Source: Sphingomonas oleivorans (GTDB lineage Bacteria > Pseudomonadota > Alphaproteobacteria > Sphingomonadales > Sphingomonadaceae). Taken from it: DNA of 64,000 bases. The translations under genes were made by a program, and so were the position numbers. Shown one piece after another: positions 16,962 through 26,347 of this stretch. Positions within the stretch are counted from its first letter, which is position 1; each line of letters begins with the position of its first letter. Under the pieces are notes generated by a model. The model was not told the origin of the DNA, searched no databases, and saw only the letters and a program-made list of their open reading frames with translations. The stretch is taken from assembly GCF_003050615.1 (NCBI RefSeq), contig NZ_NWBU01000016.1, positions 95,084 through 159,083 on the forward strand, read 5' to 3'.

Positions 16962-18524
16962 TCAGGCGGCGACGGCGGGGATCGGCGCGGCGGCCGGCTG
17001 ATCCTCCTTCTGCTCGTCCGGCCCGTGGCGGATGGTGGCGAGGATCAGGCGGATCTCGATCACGGCCAGCGTGCCGTAGAGCACGGTGAAACCGAGGATC
17101 GTCGTCCACAGCGCCCCCCGGCCGAGCGACGAGCTTGCCAGGAAGGTCGGCAGCACGCCTTCGATCGCCCAGGGCTGGCGCCCCATCTCGGCAACGATCC
17201 AGCCAAGCTCGGCCGCGATCCAGGGCAGCGGGATCGCAGCCACCGCAAGCTTCAGGAACCAGCGCGTCCGGAGATGGAGCCGGAGCGAACAGAGCAGGAA
17301 GGCGGTCGCGAACAGCGCGATCATCGCAAAGCCGATCAAGGCCATGGCGCGGAAGCTCCAGAACATCAGCGGCACGTTGGGCACGCTGTCCCAGGCGGTC
17401 GATGCGATCAGCGCCGGGCTCGCCGTCCGCGGATCGGCGACATGGCGCTTGAGCAGCAGCGCATAACCCAGGTCGCGCTTATGCGCCTCGAACCGCGCCC
17501 GCTCCGCGGCATTGGCGGGATCGATCTTCAGTCTCTCGACCGCGTCATAGGCGATGACGCCCGAGGCGATCCGCTCCTCGGCCCTCAGCACCAGTTCCGA
17601 CATGCCGGCGACCTCATGGTCCAGGCTGCGGGTGGCGATCAGGCCCAGTAGCCAGGGAACCTCGACCGAATAGCGCGTCGTGCGCGCCGCCATATCGGGC
17701 ATGCCGAAGAGGGTGAGGCCGGCCGGCGCGGGCGCGGTGTGCCAGGCTGCCTCGATCGCGGCGAGCTTCATCTTCTGATTGTCGGTCAGCGCATAGCCGC
17801 TCTCGTCGCCCAGCACGACGGCGGACAGCGAGGAGGCGAGGCCGAACGCCGCCGCCACCGTCATCGAACGCCGCGCGACCGCGATCCATTTGCCCTTGAG
17901 CAGCCAATAGGCCGAAACGCCGAGCACGAGGACGGAAGCGATGACATAGCCCGCGCTCACCGTATGGACGAATTTCGCCTGCGCGATCGGATTGAACAGC
18001 ACCGCGCCGAAATCGGTGACCTCCATGCGCATCGTGTCCGGGTTGAACTCGGCACCGACCGGATTCTGCATCCAGCCATTGGCGATCAGGATCCACAGCG
18101 CGGAAAGATTGGTGCCGAGCGCCACCATGAAGGTGACGATGAGGTGGCCGAGCTTCGACAGCCGATCCCAGCCGAAGAACATCAGCCCGACGAAGGTCGC
18201 CTCCAGAAAGAAGGCCATAAGCCCCTCGATCGCGAGCGGCGCGCCGAAAATATCGCCGACATAATGCGAGAAATAGGACCAGTTGGTCCCGAACTGGAAT
18301 TCCATGGTGAGGCCGGTGGCGACGCCCAGCACGAAGTTGATGCCGAAAATCTTGCCCCAGAAGCGCGTCACCTGCCGCCAGACCGGCCGGCCCGTCATCA
18401 CATAGATGGATTCCATGATGACGAGGATGAAGGACAGGCCGAGCGTCAGCGGCACGAACAGGAAATGGTAGAGCGCGGTCAGTGCGAATTGCAGCCGCGA
18501 CAGATCGATGACCCCGAGGTCCAT
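16962..18524 (-). CDS. cydA: Cytochrome bd ubiquinol oxidase subunit I CydA
   Basis: CydA binds haems b558, b595 and d and the quinol. The 520-residue protein starts MDLGVIDLSRLQFALTALYH, where the conserved His20 region ligates haem, and continues with WGKIFGINFVLGVATG and EFQFGTNW. The ATG at 18524 follows GAGGAGATT and is preferred over the upstream in-frame ATG at 18617, which would extend into the FNR box. The Q-loop region (about 250-380) is of moderate length. It is the first gene of cydA-cydB-cydX, divergent from cydDC. Confidence 0.97.
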   Translation of the reverse strand: MDLGVIDLSRLQFALTALYHFLFVPLTLGLSFILVIMESIYVMTGRPVWRQVTRFWGKIFGINFVLGVATGLTMEFQFGTNWSYFSHYVGDIFGAPLAIEGLMAFFLEATFVGLMFFGWDRLSKLGHLIVTFMVALGTNLSALWILIANGWMQNPVGAEFNPDTMRMEVTDFGAVLFNPIAQAKFVHTVSAGYVIASVLVLGVSAYWLLKGKWIAVARRSMTVAAAFGLASSLSAVVLGDESGYALTDNQKMKLAAIEAAWHTAPAPAGLTLFGMPDMAARTTRYSVEVPWLLGLIATRSLDHEVAGMSELVLRAEERIASGVIAYDAVERLKIDPANAAERARFEAHKRDLGYALLLKRHVADPRTASPALIASTAWDSVPNVPLMFWSFRAMALIGFAMIALFATAFLLCSLRLHLRTRWFLKLAVAAIPLPWIAAELGWIVAEMGRQPWAIEGVLPTFLASSSLGRGALWTTILGFTVLYGTLAVIEIRLILATIRHGPDEQKEDQPAAAPIPAVAA

Positions 18525-18593
18525 GCGCAATCTCCTCGCAGGCCGATTCTCCGGCCTCGCGCCGCCGGCTAGGCGCAAAGGCCGAAGCCGACA

Positions 18594-18607
18594 TTGACTC
18601 CGGTCAA
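18594..18607. promoter_or_regulatory. FNR-box palindrome between cydA and cydD
   Basis: TTGACTCCGGTCAA is a perfect TTGAC-n4-GTCAA dyad in the 107-bp divergent gap. The centre is 76 bp upstream of the cydA ATG, which allows an activating -41.5 position and a leader of about 35 nt. It could also act on cydDC in the other direction. Confidence 0.75.
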
Positions 18608-18631
18608 AGACATGCACGTGGCCTCCGGGCG

Positions 18632-20314
18632 ATGACGGGGCGCATGAACGCGATCGCGACGAACAAGGAGATGGCGCAGGCGCGCCGGCGCTATCTCAAG
18701 GCGGCCGTGGCCGATGGCGGCCGCACCCGCCAGTCGACCGCGCTGCTGCTGCTCGACAGCATCGCCGCGATCGGCTTCGCGGGTGGCCTCGCCGGGGCAG
18801 TCGTCGCGCTGCCGTCGGGCGTGGCGGCGATGCTGCCTTATGCCGCGCTCGCCGCGCTGTCGGGCGGCGTGCGAGGCCTGTTCGCGATGCTGTCCGCGCG
18901 CATGGGCGCGGAGGGCGCGCATCAGGCGAAGCTCAGATTGCGTCACCGGATCGTCGATGCCGCGCTCCACCGCGCGGTAGGCGGGACGGGCACCAGCGGC
19001 ACGCTGATGAGCGCCGTCGTCGACGAGGTCGATGCGATCGACGGCCATGTCGCGCGCTTCCTGCCCGCACGGCAGGCTGCCGCGCTCGCGCCCCTGATCG
19101 TGCTCGCCGCGACTGCGTTCGCGAGTCCCGTCGCGGCCGGCATATTGGCCGCGACGCTGCTTCCCTTCATCCTCGCGCTGGCGCTCGCAGGCGGAGCCGC
19201 AGCCGATGAATCGCGGCGGCAGTTCATCGCGCTCGCCCGCCTCTCCGGTCTTTTCGCCGATCGGCTGCGCGCGCTCCCCATCGTCCTCGCCTTCCGCGCC
19301 GAGGAGCGCGAGGCGCAGGCGCTGGGCACGGCCGCCGACGAGCTTGCCCGCCGGACGATACGCGTGCTGCGCATGGCCTTTCTCTCCTCGGGCGCGCTCG
19401 AATTTTTCGCGGCGCTGTCGGTGGCGCTGGTCGCGGTCTATGCCGGCTTCAACCTGCTCGGCCTCCTGCCCTTCCCGGTACCGGAGCGGCTGAGCCTCGG
19501 CCAGGCATTCTTCGTGCTGGCGCTGGCGCCGGAATTTTATGGCCCGATGCGCCGCCTCGCCGCCGCCTATCATGACAGGCAGGCAGCCGAGACCGCAGCC
19601 GAGCGGCTGTCGGCGATCGAGGCGGCGCGCGCGCCGGCCGCCCCGCCAACGCCCGCTCTCTCCGAACGCCTGCCCGGCATCCGCTTCGAGCATGTCACGA
19701 TCCGCTATCCGGGCGAGGATCGCGCGGCACTTTCCGACGTCTCGCTCGATGTCGCGCCGGGAAAGATTGTGGCGCTCATCGGTCCGTCGGGCAGCGGCAA
19801 GAGCAGCCTGCTCCACCTCCTCCTCGGCCTCGCCCCGCTGAGCGGCGGGCGCGTCCGGATCGGAGATATGGATCTTGGCGAACTCGGCAGCATCGCGCCC
19901 TTCGCCGCCTGGGCCGGGCAGGCGCCGCTGATCATCGCCGGCACGATCCGGGACAATCTCCTCCTCGCACGCCCCGATGCCTCCCCCCAAGAGATTGCCG
20001 AGGCCGTGCGCGCCGCCGGGCTCGGCCCGCTGCTGCTCAAGCGGCGGTGCGGGATCGACAGCCCGATCGATGCGCGTGGCGGCGGGCTCTCGGGCGGCGA
20101 GCGGCGGCGCATCGCGCTTGCCCGCGCGCTGCTCAAGCCGGCGCCCTTCCTGCTTCTCGACGAGCCCACCGCGCATCTCGACGCCGCCTCCGAAGCGGAT
20201 CTGATCGCGACCATCACCCACGCCTGCGCCGGCCGCACCACCCTCATCGCCACGCACAGCGCGCGGCTCGCGGCCATCGCCGATATCGTCGTCCGGCTGG
20301 GAGAGGCGGAATGA
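18632..20314 (+). CDS. cydD: Thiol/haem-exporting ABC transporter subunit CydD
   Basis: CydD pairs with CydC to export glutathione/cysteine and bind haem, which is needed to assemble cytochrome bd. The 560-residue half-transporter has an N-terminal six-helix ABC membrane domain (about 40-320). An ATPase domain follows, with Walker A GPSGSGKSS, signature LSGGERRRIALARALL and Walker B FLLLDEPTAHLD. In-frame ATGs at 18644 and 18671 are alternative starts, since an FNR-driven start site would fall close to 18640. It overlaps cydC by ATGA. The adjacency to cydAB is typical. Confidence 0.94.
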   Translation: MTGRMNAIATNKEMAQARRRYLKAAVADGGRTRQSTALLLLDSIAAIGFAGGLAGAVVALPSGVAAMLPYAALAALSGGVRGLFAMLSARMGAEGAHQAKLRLRHRIVDAALHRAVGGTGTSGTLMSAVVDEVDAIDGHVARFLPARQAAALAPLIVLAATAFASPVAAGILAATLLPFILALALAGGAAADESRRQFIALARLSGLFADRLRALPIVLAFRAEEREAQALGTAADELARRTIRVLRMAFLSSGALEFFAALSVALVAVYAGFNLLGLLPFPVPERLSLGQAFFVLALAPEFYGPMRRLAAAYHDRQAAETAAERLSAIEAARAPAAPPTPALSERLPGIRFEHVTIRYPGEDRAALSDVSLDVAPGKIVALIGPSGSGKSSLLHLLLGLAPLSGGRVRIGDMDLGELGSIAPFAAWAGQAPLIIAGTIRDNLLLARPDASPQEIAEAVRAAGLGPLLLKRRCGIDSPIDARGGGLSGGERRRIALARALLKPAPFLLLDEPTAHLDAASEADLIATITHACAGRTTLIATHSARLAAIADIVVRLGEAE

Positions 20315-21945
20315 CCCCTTTCCTCGCCTCCCTGCTCGCCGCCGAGCGCGCCCGCCAGCGCCGCCGGCTTGTCCGCGCCGCGCTGTTCGCGGCGCTCGTC
20401 GCGGCCGCCTCGGTACTGCTGCTCGGCCTGTCGGGCTGGTTCATCACCGCGGCGGCAGCGGCAGGCGCGGGCGGGCCGATCGTGGCCCGCGCATTCAACT
20501 ATATGCTGCCGAGCGCCACCATCCGCCTGCTCGCGATCGTCCGCACGGGCGCGCGCTATGGCGAGCGGCTGGCGAGCCATGACGCCGCGCTCGGCGCGCT
20601 CGCCCGGATTCGGCCGGCGCTGTTCCGCGCGATCGCCGCGGCGCCGGTCACGCGCGCCTTGTCGTTCGCCACCGGCGAGGCGACCGCGCGCATGGTGCAG
20701 GATGTCGATACCATCGAGACGCGTTTCGTCCGTCTCTCCGCGCCGTGGAGCGCGGTCGCGGCGCTCGGCTCGGGGGTCGGGCTGACCCTACTCGGCGGCG
20801 GGGCGGCAGCGCTCGCCACTGCGCTCTGCCTCGGCCTGCTGCTGGTCGCGGCCGGCCTGCTCGCCCGCCGGCTCGAAGCGCCCGGCCGCGCCGTGCAGCG
20901 CGCGACCGGAGCGCTGAAGGAGGAATTCGCCGCTCTGGCAGAGGCTATGGCGGAGCTGCGCTGCTTCGGCCTCGAAGGCTGGGCAGCCGATCGGATCGAG
21001 ACACGCAGCCGCGCGCTGGCAGATGCGCAACGGGCGCAGGCCCGGGCGCATGGCTGGTTCGAGCTGCTGCACGCGCTCGCCCTCGGCATTGCTGCTACCG
21101 CGGCACTGCTGCTCTCCGCCCAGGCCGGCGCCGCGATCGCCGCACTGGCCGCGCTCGCTGCCGCCATGACCGTGGACGGCGCAGCCCCCCTCCTCCGCAG
21201 TCTCGCCCAGCGCGGCAGCCTGCGGGAAGCGGAAGCCCGGCTGGAGGCACTGCTCGACACGGCCTTACCCGCAGAACGGCGCGCGACGCCGATGTCCGAC
21301 GCCCCCACGATCGAACTGCTCCATCCGCTGTCCTGTCATCTCGCGCCAGGCATGCGCGTCGCGCTCGTCGGGCCGTCGGGCATCGGCAAGACGACGCTGG
21401 TCGAGACGCTGCTCGGGCTGCGCGAGGCCAGACCGGGCCAGATCCGCCTCGACGGGGTGGATGTCGCAACGCTACCCGCCGAAACGCTCCGGCGCTGCTT
21501 CGCCTGGCTGCCGCAGGATGCGATGCTGCTGTCCGGCACGGTCCGCGACAACCTCCTGCTGTCGCGGCCCGATGCCGATGATACGGCGCTCTGGCATGCG
21601 CTCCACGATGCCGTGCTCGACGAACGGGTCCGCGCGCTGCCGCAAGGGCTCGACAGCTGGATCGGCGAGAACGGCGCGCGACTGTCCGGCGGCGAACGCC
21701 GCCGCCTCGCGCTTGCCCGCGCCTATCTGGCCGAGGCACCCTGGCTGCTGCTCGACGAGCCGACCGAAGGGCTGGACCGGGCGACCGAGGACCATGTGAT
21801 CAATCGGATGACATCCCGTCTCGCGGCAACAGGCCAAGGTCTGCTCCTCGTCAGCCACCGCCCTCGCCCGACCGCGACCTGCGAACGCCTGCTTCGTCTA
21901 GACCTTGCGCGCGGCCCGACGGCTCAGCCGGGCGTCGCGGCATAG
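20311..21945 (+). CDS. cydC: Thiol/haem-exporting ABC transporter subunit CydC
   Basis: This second half-transporter has 544 residues. A hydrophobic domain including LLLGLSGWFITAAAAAG, characteristic of CydC, comes first. An ATPase domain follows with Walker A GPSGIGKTT, signature LSGGERRRLALARAYL, Walker B WLLLDEPTEGLD and the switch His in LVSHRPR. Its ATG overlaps the cydD stop as ATGA, so the pair is translationally coupled. It converges with the TonB receptor at 22052 across 106 bp in which I see no clear terminator. Confidence 0.94.
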   Translation: MTPFLASLLAAERARQRRRLVRAALFAALVAAASVLLLGLSGWFITAAAAAGAGGPIVARAFNYMLPSATIRLLAIVRTGARYGERLASHDAALGALARIRPALFRAIAAAPVTRALSFATGEATARMVQDVDTIETRFVRLSAPWSAVAALGSGVGLTLLGGGAAALATALCLGLLLVAAGLLARRLEAPGRAVQRATGALKEEFAALAEAMAELRCFGLEGWAADRIETRSRALADAQRAQARAHGWFELLHALALGIAATAALLLSAQAGAAIAALAALAAAMTVDGAAPLLRSLAQRGSLREAEARLEALLDTALPAERRATPMSDAPTIELLHPLSCHLAPGMRVALVGPSGIGKTTLVETLLGLREARPGQIRLDGVDVATLPAETLRRCFAWLPQDAMLLSGTVRDNLLLSRPDADDTALWHALHDAVLDERVRALPQGLDSWIGENGARLSGGERRRLALARAYLAEAPWLLLDEPTEGLDRATEDHVINRMTSRLAATGQGLLLVSHRPRPTATCERLLRLDLARGPTAQPGVAA

Positions 21946-22051
21946 CATATCGGGCAGCGGTCATATCCGGGCTGCTCCACCTACGGACAGCGGCCTCCGC
22001 TCCGGCGCGACGCCGCTGTTGCGCCGTGCCAGGATTGTTTCAGCCGTCACG

Positions 22052-24631
22052 TCATCGGAAACGGCGGAAGATTTTCAGGCTCAGCGTTCGTGGGGAGCTG
22101 CTATACACGCGCTCGGAACCGAATGCGCTCGACATGATCCGTCGAGCCGCGATCGCATCGAAAAGGTTGCGGATGGCGAGCGTCGCCTGCCATTCCTGCC
22201 AGATGACTGCTGCCTCGACATTGACGAACGTGCGCGCAGGCGTGCGCTGATAATAGGCGATCTCGCGATTGAATTGAGAGGCGGAGGCGCCGACATGGCT
22301 GATATCGCCCCGTAGCGATGCGGCAATGTTCGGCGCGAGCCTGATCCGATGAACGCCCCCGAGCACCATCGAGAGGTGCGGGACGTAGGGAAGTCGATCG
22401 CCGCTGCGCCCTGCACCCGCGGCGGATGGCACCGCCTGATCCTCCGCCAATCGGGCATCGACATAGCCGAGCTTGGCGGAAAGCTCCGCCGCCGGCAGCC
22501 GAGCGGCGATCTGGATCTCGGCGCCGCCAATATCGGCGGATCCGATATTGGCATTGTAGACGAACGCGCCGCTCGCGCTCGAGAAAGCGGAAATCATGTC
22601 TACCCAATCAATATGATAGAGCGCCGCATCCAGGGCGATGGCGCCCCCGTTCAAGCGTATCTTCGAGCCCAGCTCATAGCTCCACAGGCGATCCGCGCGG
22701 TAACGGCGCTCCGCATCCGACAAGGCCGGCGTGATGTTGACGCCCCCGGGCCGGAAACCCTCAGCAGCCTGCAAATAAGCGAGGACATCGCTCGAGGGAC
22801 GATAAGCGAGTTGAACCTTCAGATTGGCCCCACCCTCTTTCGTCGCATAGGCGGCGTCGCTGAGCGCGCCCGTGCCGGTGATCGCATTGGCGATCGGCAC
22901 CGCCCCGCTCGCGCTGCGGCGATAGCGGAAGTAGCGCGCGCCCACCGTCGCGGTCATGCCGGGGACGATCGATCCTGTGATTTCTCCGAACAGCGCACGC
23001 TGGCCGAGCCGCGTGCGGATCGTTCGCAGCCCGATGATATCGAACGGCCGGACGATCTCTCCGTCCGATGCATCGGCACGCAACGCATAGCTCTCGGTCC
23101 TATCCTTGCGCTGCTCCAGGAAAGCCCCGACCGTCCAGCTGAAAGATCCATCGCCGTTCGACGCGAGGCGAAACTCGGCGGTGTCGCTGGTGATGCGCAT
23201 CGGCTGGTAGAGGATGGCAGGCAGGTGACTGTCGACATAGGCCGCATATTCGGCGCGCTGTTCGGCGGTACAGTCGATATTCGCCGCCAGCCCCGCGAAA
23301 CGGGCGCAACCGGCAAGGCTGGTTCGCTGCTGCGCGAGCACGGCCGTATAATCCATCTGCCGGATCATATCCCATGCATAGGTCGATCCCGTCGCCGTCA
23401 GCGTCGTCGGCCCGATATTCCAGCGGAGGGTAAGATTATAGATGCCCAGATCGCTGCCATAGGGCGTCCGCGTCGGCTGGTTGCTGCGATATCGTGGCCC
23501 GCCCAAATTCCAGAAGCCCGCATCATCGGCATGCAGCCGCTGCCACATCGCGGAGGCCATGATCCGCACGTCGGGATGCGGCGTCCACCCGGCCGCGATC
23601 CGCTCGCCTTCCCGGATGACCTGGCCCACATCACGGAGGCCGAACCGCGGATTATCGATATATCCGGCGGTCCGGCGTCGATAGATCGAGCCCCTGACCG
23701 CCAGCACGTCCGCCGCGATCGGCGCGTTGACGACACCCGAGACGATGCCGCCCGCTCTACCATGGCTGACGAGATCGAGCCCCGCCGCGGCTTCGCCACC
23801 CCAGCCGCCGGGGTCCGGCTGATTGAAGAGCACACGCAGGGTGCCGCCCATCGAGCTCGCGCCATATAAGCTTCCCTGCGGACCGCGGAGCAGTTCCACG
23901 CGATCGACGTCCACCAGATCGATGTCGGGCGCGACACTGCCCGGATCGAATGTCGTCCCGGCGGGCCCGTTCACCGGCGTCTCGTCATAATAGACGCCGA
24001 CCGTCGCCTCGCCCGTCCCATAGACTCCGCGCATGGCGAGCCTCTGCTGGCTCGTCCCGGAAATAGAGGATAGCAGTTCCGGCATGGTGCGGCTGAGCCC
24101 TTCGAGGTCAAGGGTTCCCCGCGGCGAGAGCGATGTGCCGCGCTCGGCGCTCATGCTGACGGCGGTCAGCCGGAGCAGTGACTCGCGCTTTAGCGCCGTG
24201 ACGACGATATCGTCAGCCGTTCGCGCGCCTCCAGGCGACGGGACGATCGAAGGATGCGCGGGCACCGCCGCTTCCGTCTCGATCAGAAAGAGCCCGCCGC
24301 GCCCGCGACGCGCGACGAGGCCGCTGCCCGCCAGCAGGCGATCCAGCGCGCGATCCGGATCCAGAGGACCCGCAATTCCCGGCACCCGCCGTCCGGCGAC
24401 CAGTTCGGGCGAGAATAGAAGCTGGCGATCGGCCTGCAGCGCGAAGCGGGTCAGCGCGCGCGCGAGTGACCCAGCCGGGATATAGAAGTTGACGAGAGGT
24501 GCCGCCTCGGCATTGCCGGTCGACAGGAATATCAATGTCGCGAGCGCGATCGGATGTCCTGCCAGGAACCGGCGTCTCCGCCGGCCTGAACATGATCTTC
24601 GACGAGCCTGGCAGTCGCACTGGTCGGCCAT
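22052..24631 (-). CDS. FecA-like TonB-dependent receptor with N-terminal STN signalling domain
   Basis: After a basic N-terminus (RRRRRF) and a hydrophobic export segment ending STGNAEA comes an STN domain (about 45-120: FYIPAGSLARALTRFALQA, LLFSPELV, LLAGSGL). The plug follows (DDIVVTALKRE, VELLRGPQGSLYGASSMGGTLRV), then a barrel. STN domains contact a FecR-type anti-sigma factor in the periplasm. I chose the ATG at 24631; an ATG at 24820 would add 63 atypical residues and run past the start of the divergent sigma gene. The divergent FecI/FecR pair makes this a complete surface-signalling unit. The ligand is unknown; siderophore, haem and glycans are all possible. Confidence 0.88.
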   Translation of the reverse strand: MADQCDCQARRRSCSGRRRRRFLAGHPIALATLIFLSTGNAEAAPLVNFYIPAGSLARALTRFALQADRQLLFSPELVAGRRVPGIAGPLDPDRALDRLLAGSGLVARRGRGGLFLIETEAAVPAHPSIVPSPGGARTADDIVVTALKRESLLRLTAVSMSAERGTSLSPRGTLDLEGLSRTMPELLSSISGTSQQRLAMRGVYGTGEATVGVYYDETPVNGPAGTTFDPGSVAPDIDLVDVDRVELLRGPQGSLYGASSMGGTLRVLFNQPDPGGWGGEAAAGLDLVSHGRAGGIVSGVVNAPIAADVLAVRGSIYRRRTAGYIDNPRFGLRDVGQVIREGERIAAGWTPHPDVRIMASAMWQRLHADDAGFWNLGGPRYRSNQPTRTPYGSDLGIYNLTLRWNIGPTTLTATGSTYAWDMIRQMDYTAVLAQQRTSLAGCARFAGLAANIDCTAEQRAEYAAYVDSHLPAILYQPMRITSDTAEFRLASNGDGSFSWTVGAFLEQRKDRTESYALRADASDGEIVRPFDIIGLRTIRTRLGQRALFGEITGSIVPGMTATVGARYFRYRRSASGAVPIANAITGTGALSDAAYATKEGGANLKVQLAYRPSSDVLAYLQAAEGFRPGGVNITPALSDAERRYRADRLWSYELGSKIRLNGGAIALDAALYHIDWVDMISAFSSASGAFVYNANIGSADIGGAEIQIAARLPAAELSAKLGYVDARLAEDQAVPSAAGAGRSGDRLPYVPHLSMVLGGVHRIRLAPNIAASLRGDISHVGASASQFNREIAYYQRTPARTFVNVEAAVIWQEWQATLAIRNLFDAIAARRIMSSAFGSERVYSSSPRTLSLKIFRRFR

Positions 24632-24794
24632 GTCCCCCCGGGCGTGGCAACAGGCATTCTCCCCCTTCCGCTCATGCGGCGGACTATCGGCGCAGCTTCT
24701 ATGCTTGACGGGCTTTCGGCAACATGGTCCGTTACCGGAATAAGACAAAAAGTCGGGGAGGGCGCGGTCGATTTCAGGGGGACGCCGCACCGGC

Positions 24795-25319
24795 ATGTTC
24801 ATTCTTGGCCAACGTCGCAACGAAAGCGTGGAATGTAGCGCCGGGAGCGAGATAGCGCCCTATCTGGGGATCATGCGCTCCTTCTTTGCCAAGCGTGTTT
24901 GCTCTCATGACGTGGAGGACATGGTACAGGAGGTTGCGCTGCGGATGCAGGTGCGTCGGGCGCGCGGTGCCATCGAGAATGTCGAGGCCTATCTGTTCCA
25001 GGTGGCGCAGAGCGTGCTGACCGATCGTGGCCGGCGCGATCAGGTGCGGCACCGGTCCCGGCATGAACCGCTGGAGGAAGCGCATCATCCGCATGAGGAA
25101 ATCTCGCCCGCACGCGTCCTTGAAGGCAGGGAGCAACTGGCAATCGTCATAGCGGCGTTGGAGGAATTGCCCGATCGAACCCGACAGGCGTTCGTCCTTC
25201 ATCGCTTCCAAGAGATGAGCTACGCGGGGATTGCCCGTCACATGGGCGTCTCCGTCAGCGCGGTAGAGAAGCATATCATGAAGGCCATCAAGCACCTCGC
25301 GGCCCGGCTGAGCGAATGA
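24795..25319 (+). CDS. FecI-like ECF RNA polymerase sigma factor
   Basis: The 174-residue protein has sigma region 2 (FFAKRVCSHDVEDMVQEVALRM, about 30-51) and region 4 (LEELPDRTRQAFVLHRFQEMSYAGIARHMGVSVSAVEKHIMKAIKHL), the FecI-type ECF layout. It would direct polymerase to the divergent receptor promoter once released by FecR. Its stop overlaps the start of the FecR-like gene as ATGA. Initiation at an ATG at 24873 is possible but would cut into region 2, so 24795 is preferred. Confidence 0.92.
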   Translation: MFILGQRRNESVECSAGSEIAPYLGIMRSFFAKRVCSHDVEDMVQEVALRMQVRRARGAIENVEAYLFQVAQSVLTDRGRRDQVRHRSRHEPLEEAHHPHEEISPARVLEGREQLAIVIAALEELPDRTRQAFVLHRFQEMSYAGIARHMGVSVSAVEKHIMKAIKHLAARLSE

Positions 25320-26299
25320 ACGACAATCCGAAGTCCGGGGCAAACGGCGACGCCGCAGCCTGGTACGCCCGGCTGCAAGCCGATGACGCGACACTGCAGG
25401 ATCGTCGCGCCTTCGCTCAGTGGCACGACGCCGATCCGGAGCATCAGCGCGCCTGGGCGGCGGTGCGGCACGCCGACACCAATATCGGCCATGTGGCCCA
25501 TGACCCCGCAATCCAGGCCATGCTGTCGGACGCGCTGGCAATCCCGTCCCGACGTGGATCGCTGTGGAAGGGCTTGGCGGCGGCCGCTGCCATGGTTGCG
25601 ACGGTCGGCGGCGCTTCCATCCTCCTGTGGCAGCGACTGGACGTCCCGCCATCCCCGCAAATGGCCTCGATACGCGAGTTTCGGACGGAAACGGGCGGAC
25701 GATCGACGGTTCGGCTGCCCGATGGGTCCGTCGTCACGCTCGACACTGAATCGGTGGTACGGGTTCCTGACTGGGGCGCCGAACGCCGGGTGACGCTCGT
25801 CGGCGGGCGCGCCTTCTTCAAGGTTGCCAAGGACGCAGCCCACCCCTTCGTCGTGACCGCGGGCGGGAACAGCGTCACCGCGCTGGGCACGGCGTTCGAT
25901 GTCCGCGTCGAGCCCGGCCGCTTCGGTGTCGCGCTCGTGGAGGGTCGGGTCCGGGTCGAGACTCCCGCGGCGAAACGCACGACGATCCTCGATCCGGGCG
26001 GCACGCTGATCGCCGAGGGTCGCGCGATCCGGCTGGCTCAGGGTGAAGCCGATCAGGCGACGGGCTGGCTCGCGCATCGCCTGACCTTCGACGAGGCGCC
26101 GCTCGATCATGTCGTCGCCGAGATGAACCGTTATTCGGAGCGCAAGCTCATCCTGAACGACACCGCGCTTCGTTCACGCAAGATCAGCGGCGTCTTCCAC
26201 ACCGGCGAGCCGACCACATTGGCCGCTGCGCTCGAAAGGTCCCGGATCGCGCGGATCGTGCAAGACGACGATCAGCGGATCGTGCTGACGCGATACTGA
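25316..26299 (+). CDS. FecR-like anti-sigma factor/sigma regulator
   Basis: The 327-residue membrane protein has three parts. A cytoplasmic DUF4880-type N-terminus (AAAWYARLQADD, FAQWHDADPEHQRAW) binds the sigma factor. A single transmembrane helix lies near 85-104 (LWKGLAAAAAMVATVGGAS). The periplasmic part combines a FecR domain (LPDGSVVTLDTES, GRAFFKVAKDAAHPFVV, GTAFDVR) with a C-terminal STN-like domain (about 255-325). It transmits the occupied state of the divergent receptor to the ECF sigma factor. Translation is coupled to the sigma gene by ATGA. Confidence 0.93.
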   Translation: MNDNPKSGANGDAAAWYARLQADDATLQDRRAFAQWHDADPEHQRAWAAVRHADTNIGHVAHDPAIQAMLSDALAIPSRRGSLWKGLAAAAAMVATVGGASILLWQRLDVPPSPQMASIREFRTETGGRSTVRLPDGSVVTLDTESVVRVPDWGAERRVTLVGGRAFFKVAKDAAHPFVVTAGGNSVTALGTAFDVRVEPGRFGVALVEGRVRVETPAAKRTTILDPGGTLIAEGRAIRLAQGEADQATGWLAHRLTFDEAPLDHVVAEMNRYSERKLILNDTALRSRKISGVFHTGEPTTLAAALERSRIARIVQDDDQRIVLTRY

Positions 26300-26347
26300 T
26301 CAGCCGATCGCCTCCCGGCCCCAGCCGGGAGGCGTGCCTGCCTGCCG

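Noticed and set aside
15627..17651. Long plus-strand frame opposite cydX, cydB and part of cydA
   Set aside because: The translation is low-complexity (many Arg, Glu, Gln, His) with no domain, while the minus strand encodes a complete cydABX.
18569..20257. Long minus-strand frame opposite cydD
   Set aside because: It is antisense to a complete ABC transporter with all nucleotide-binding motifs. No start signal or family similarity is seen.
21946..22051. Possible bidirectional terminator between cydC and the FecA-like receptor
   Set aside because: Only short imperfect GC stems were found and no U-run, so the feature could not be supported.
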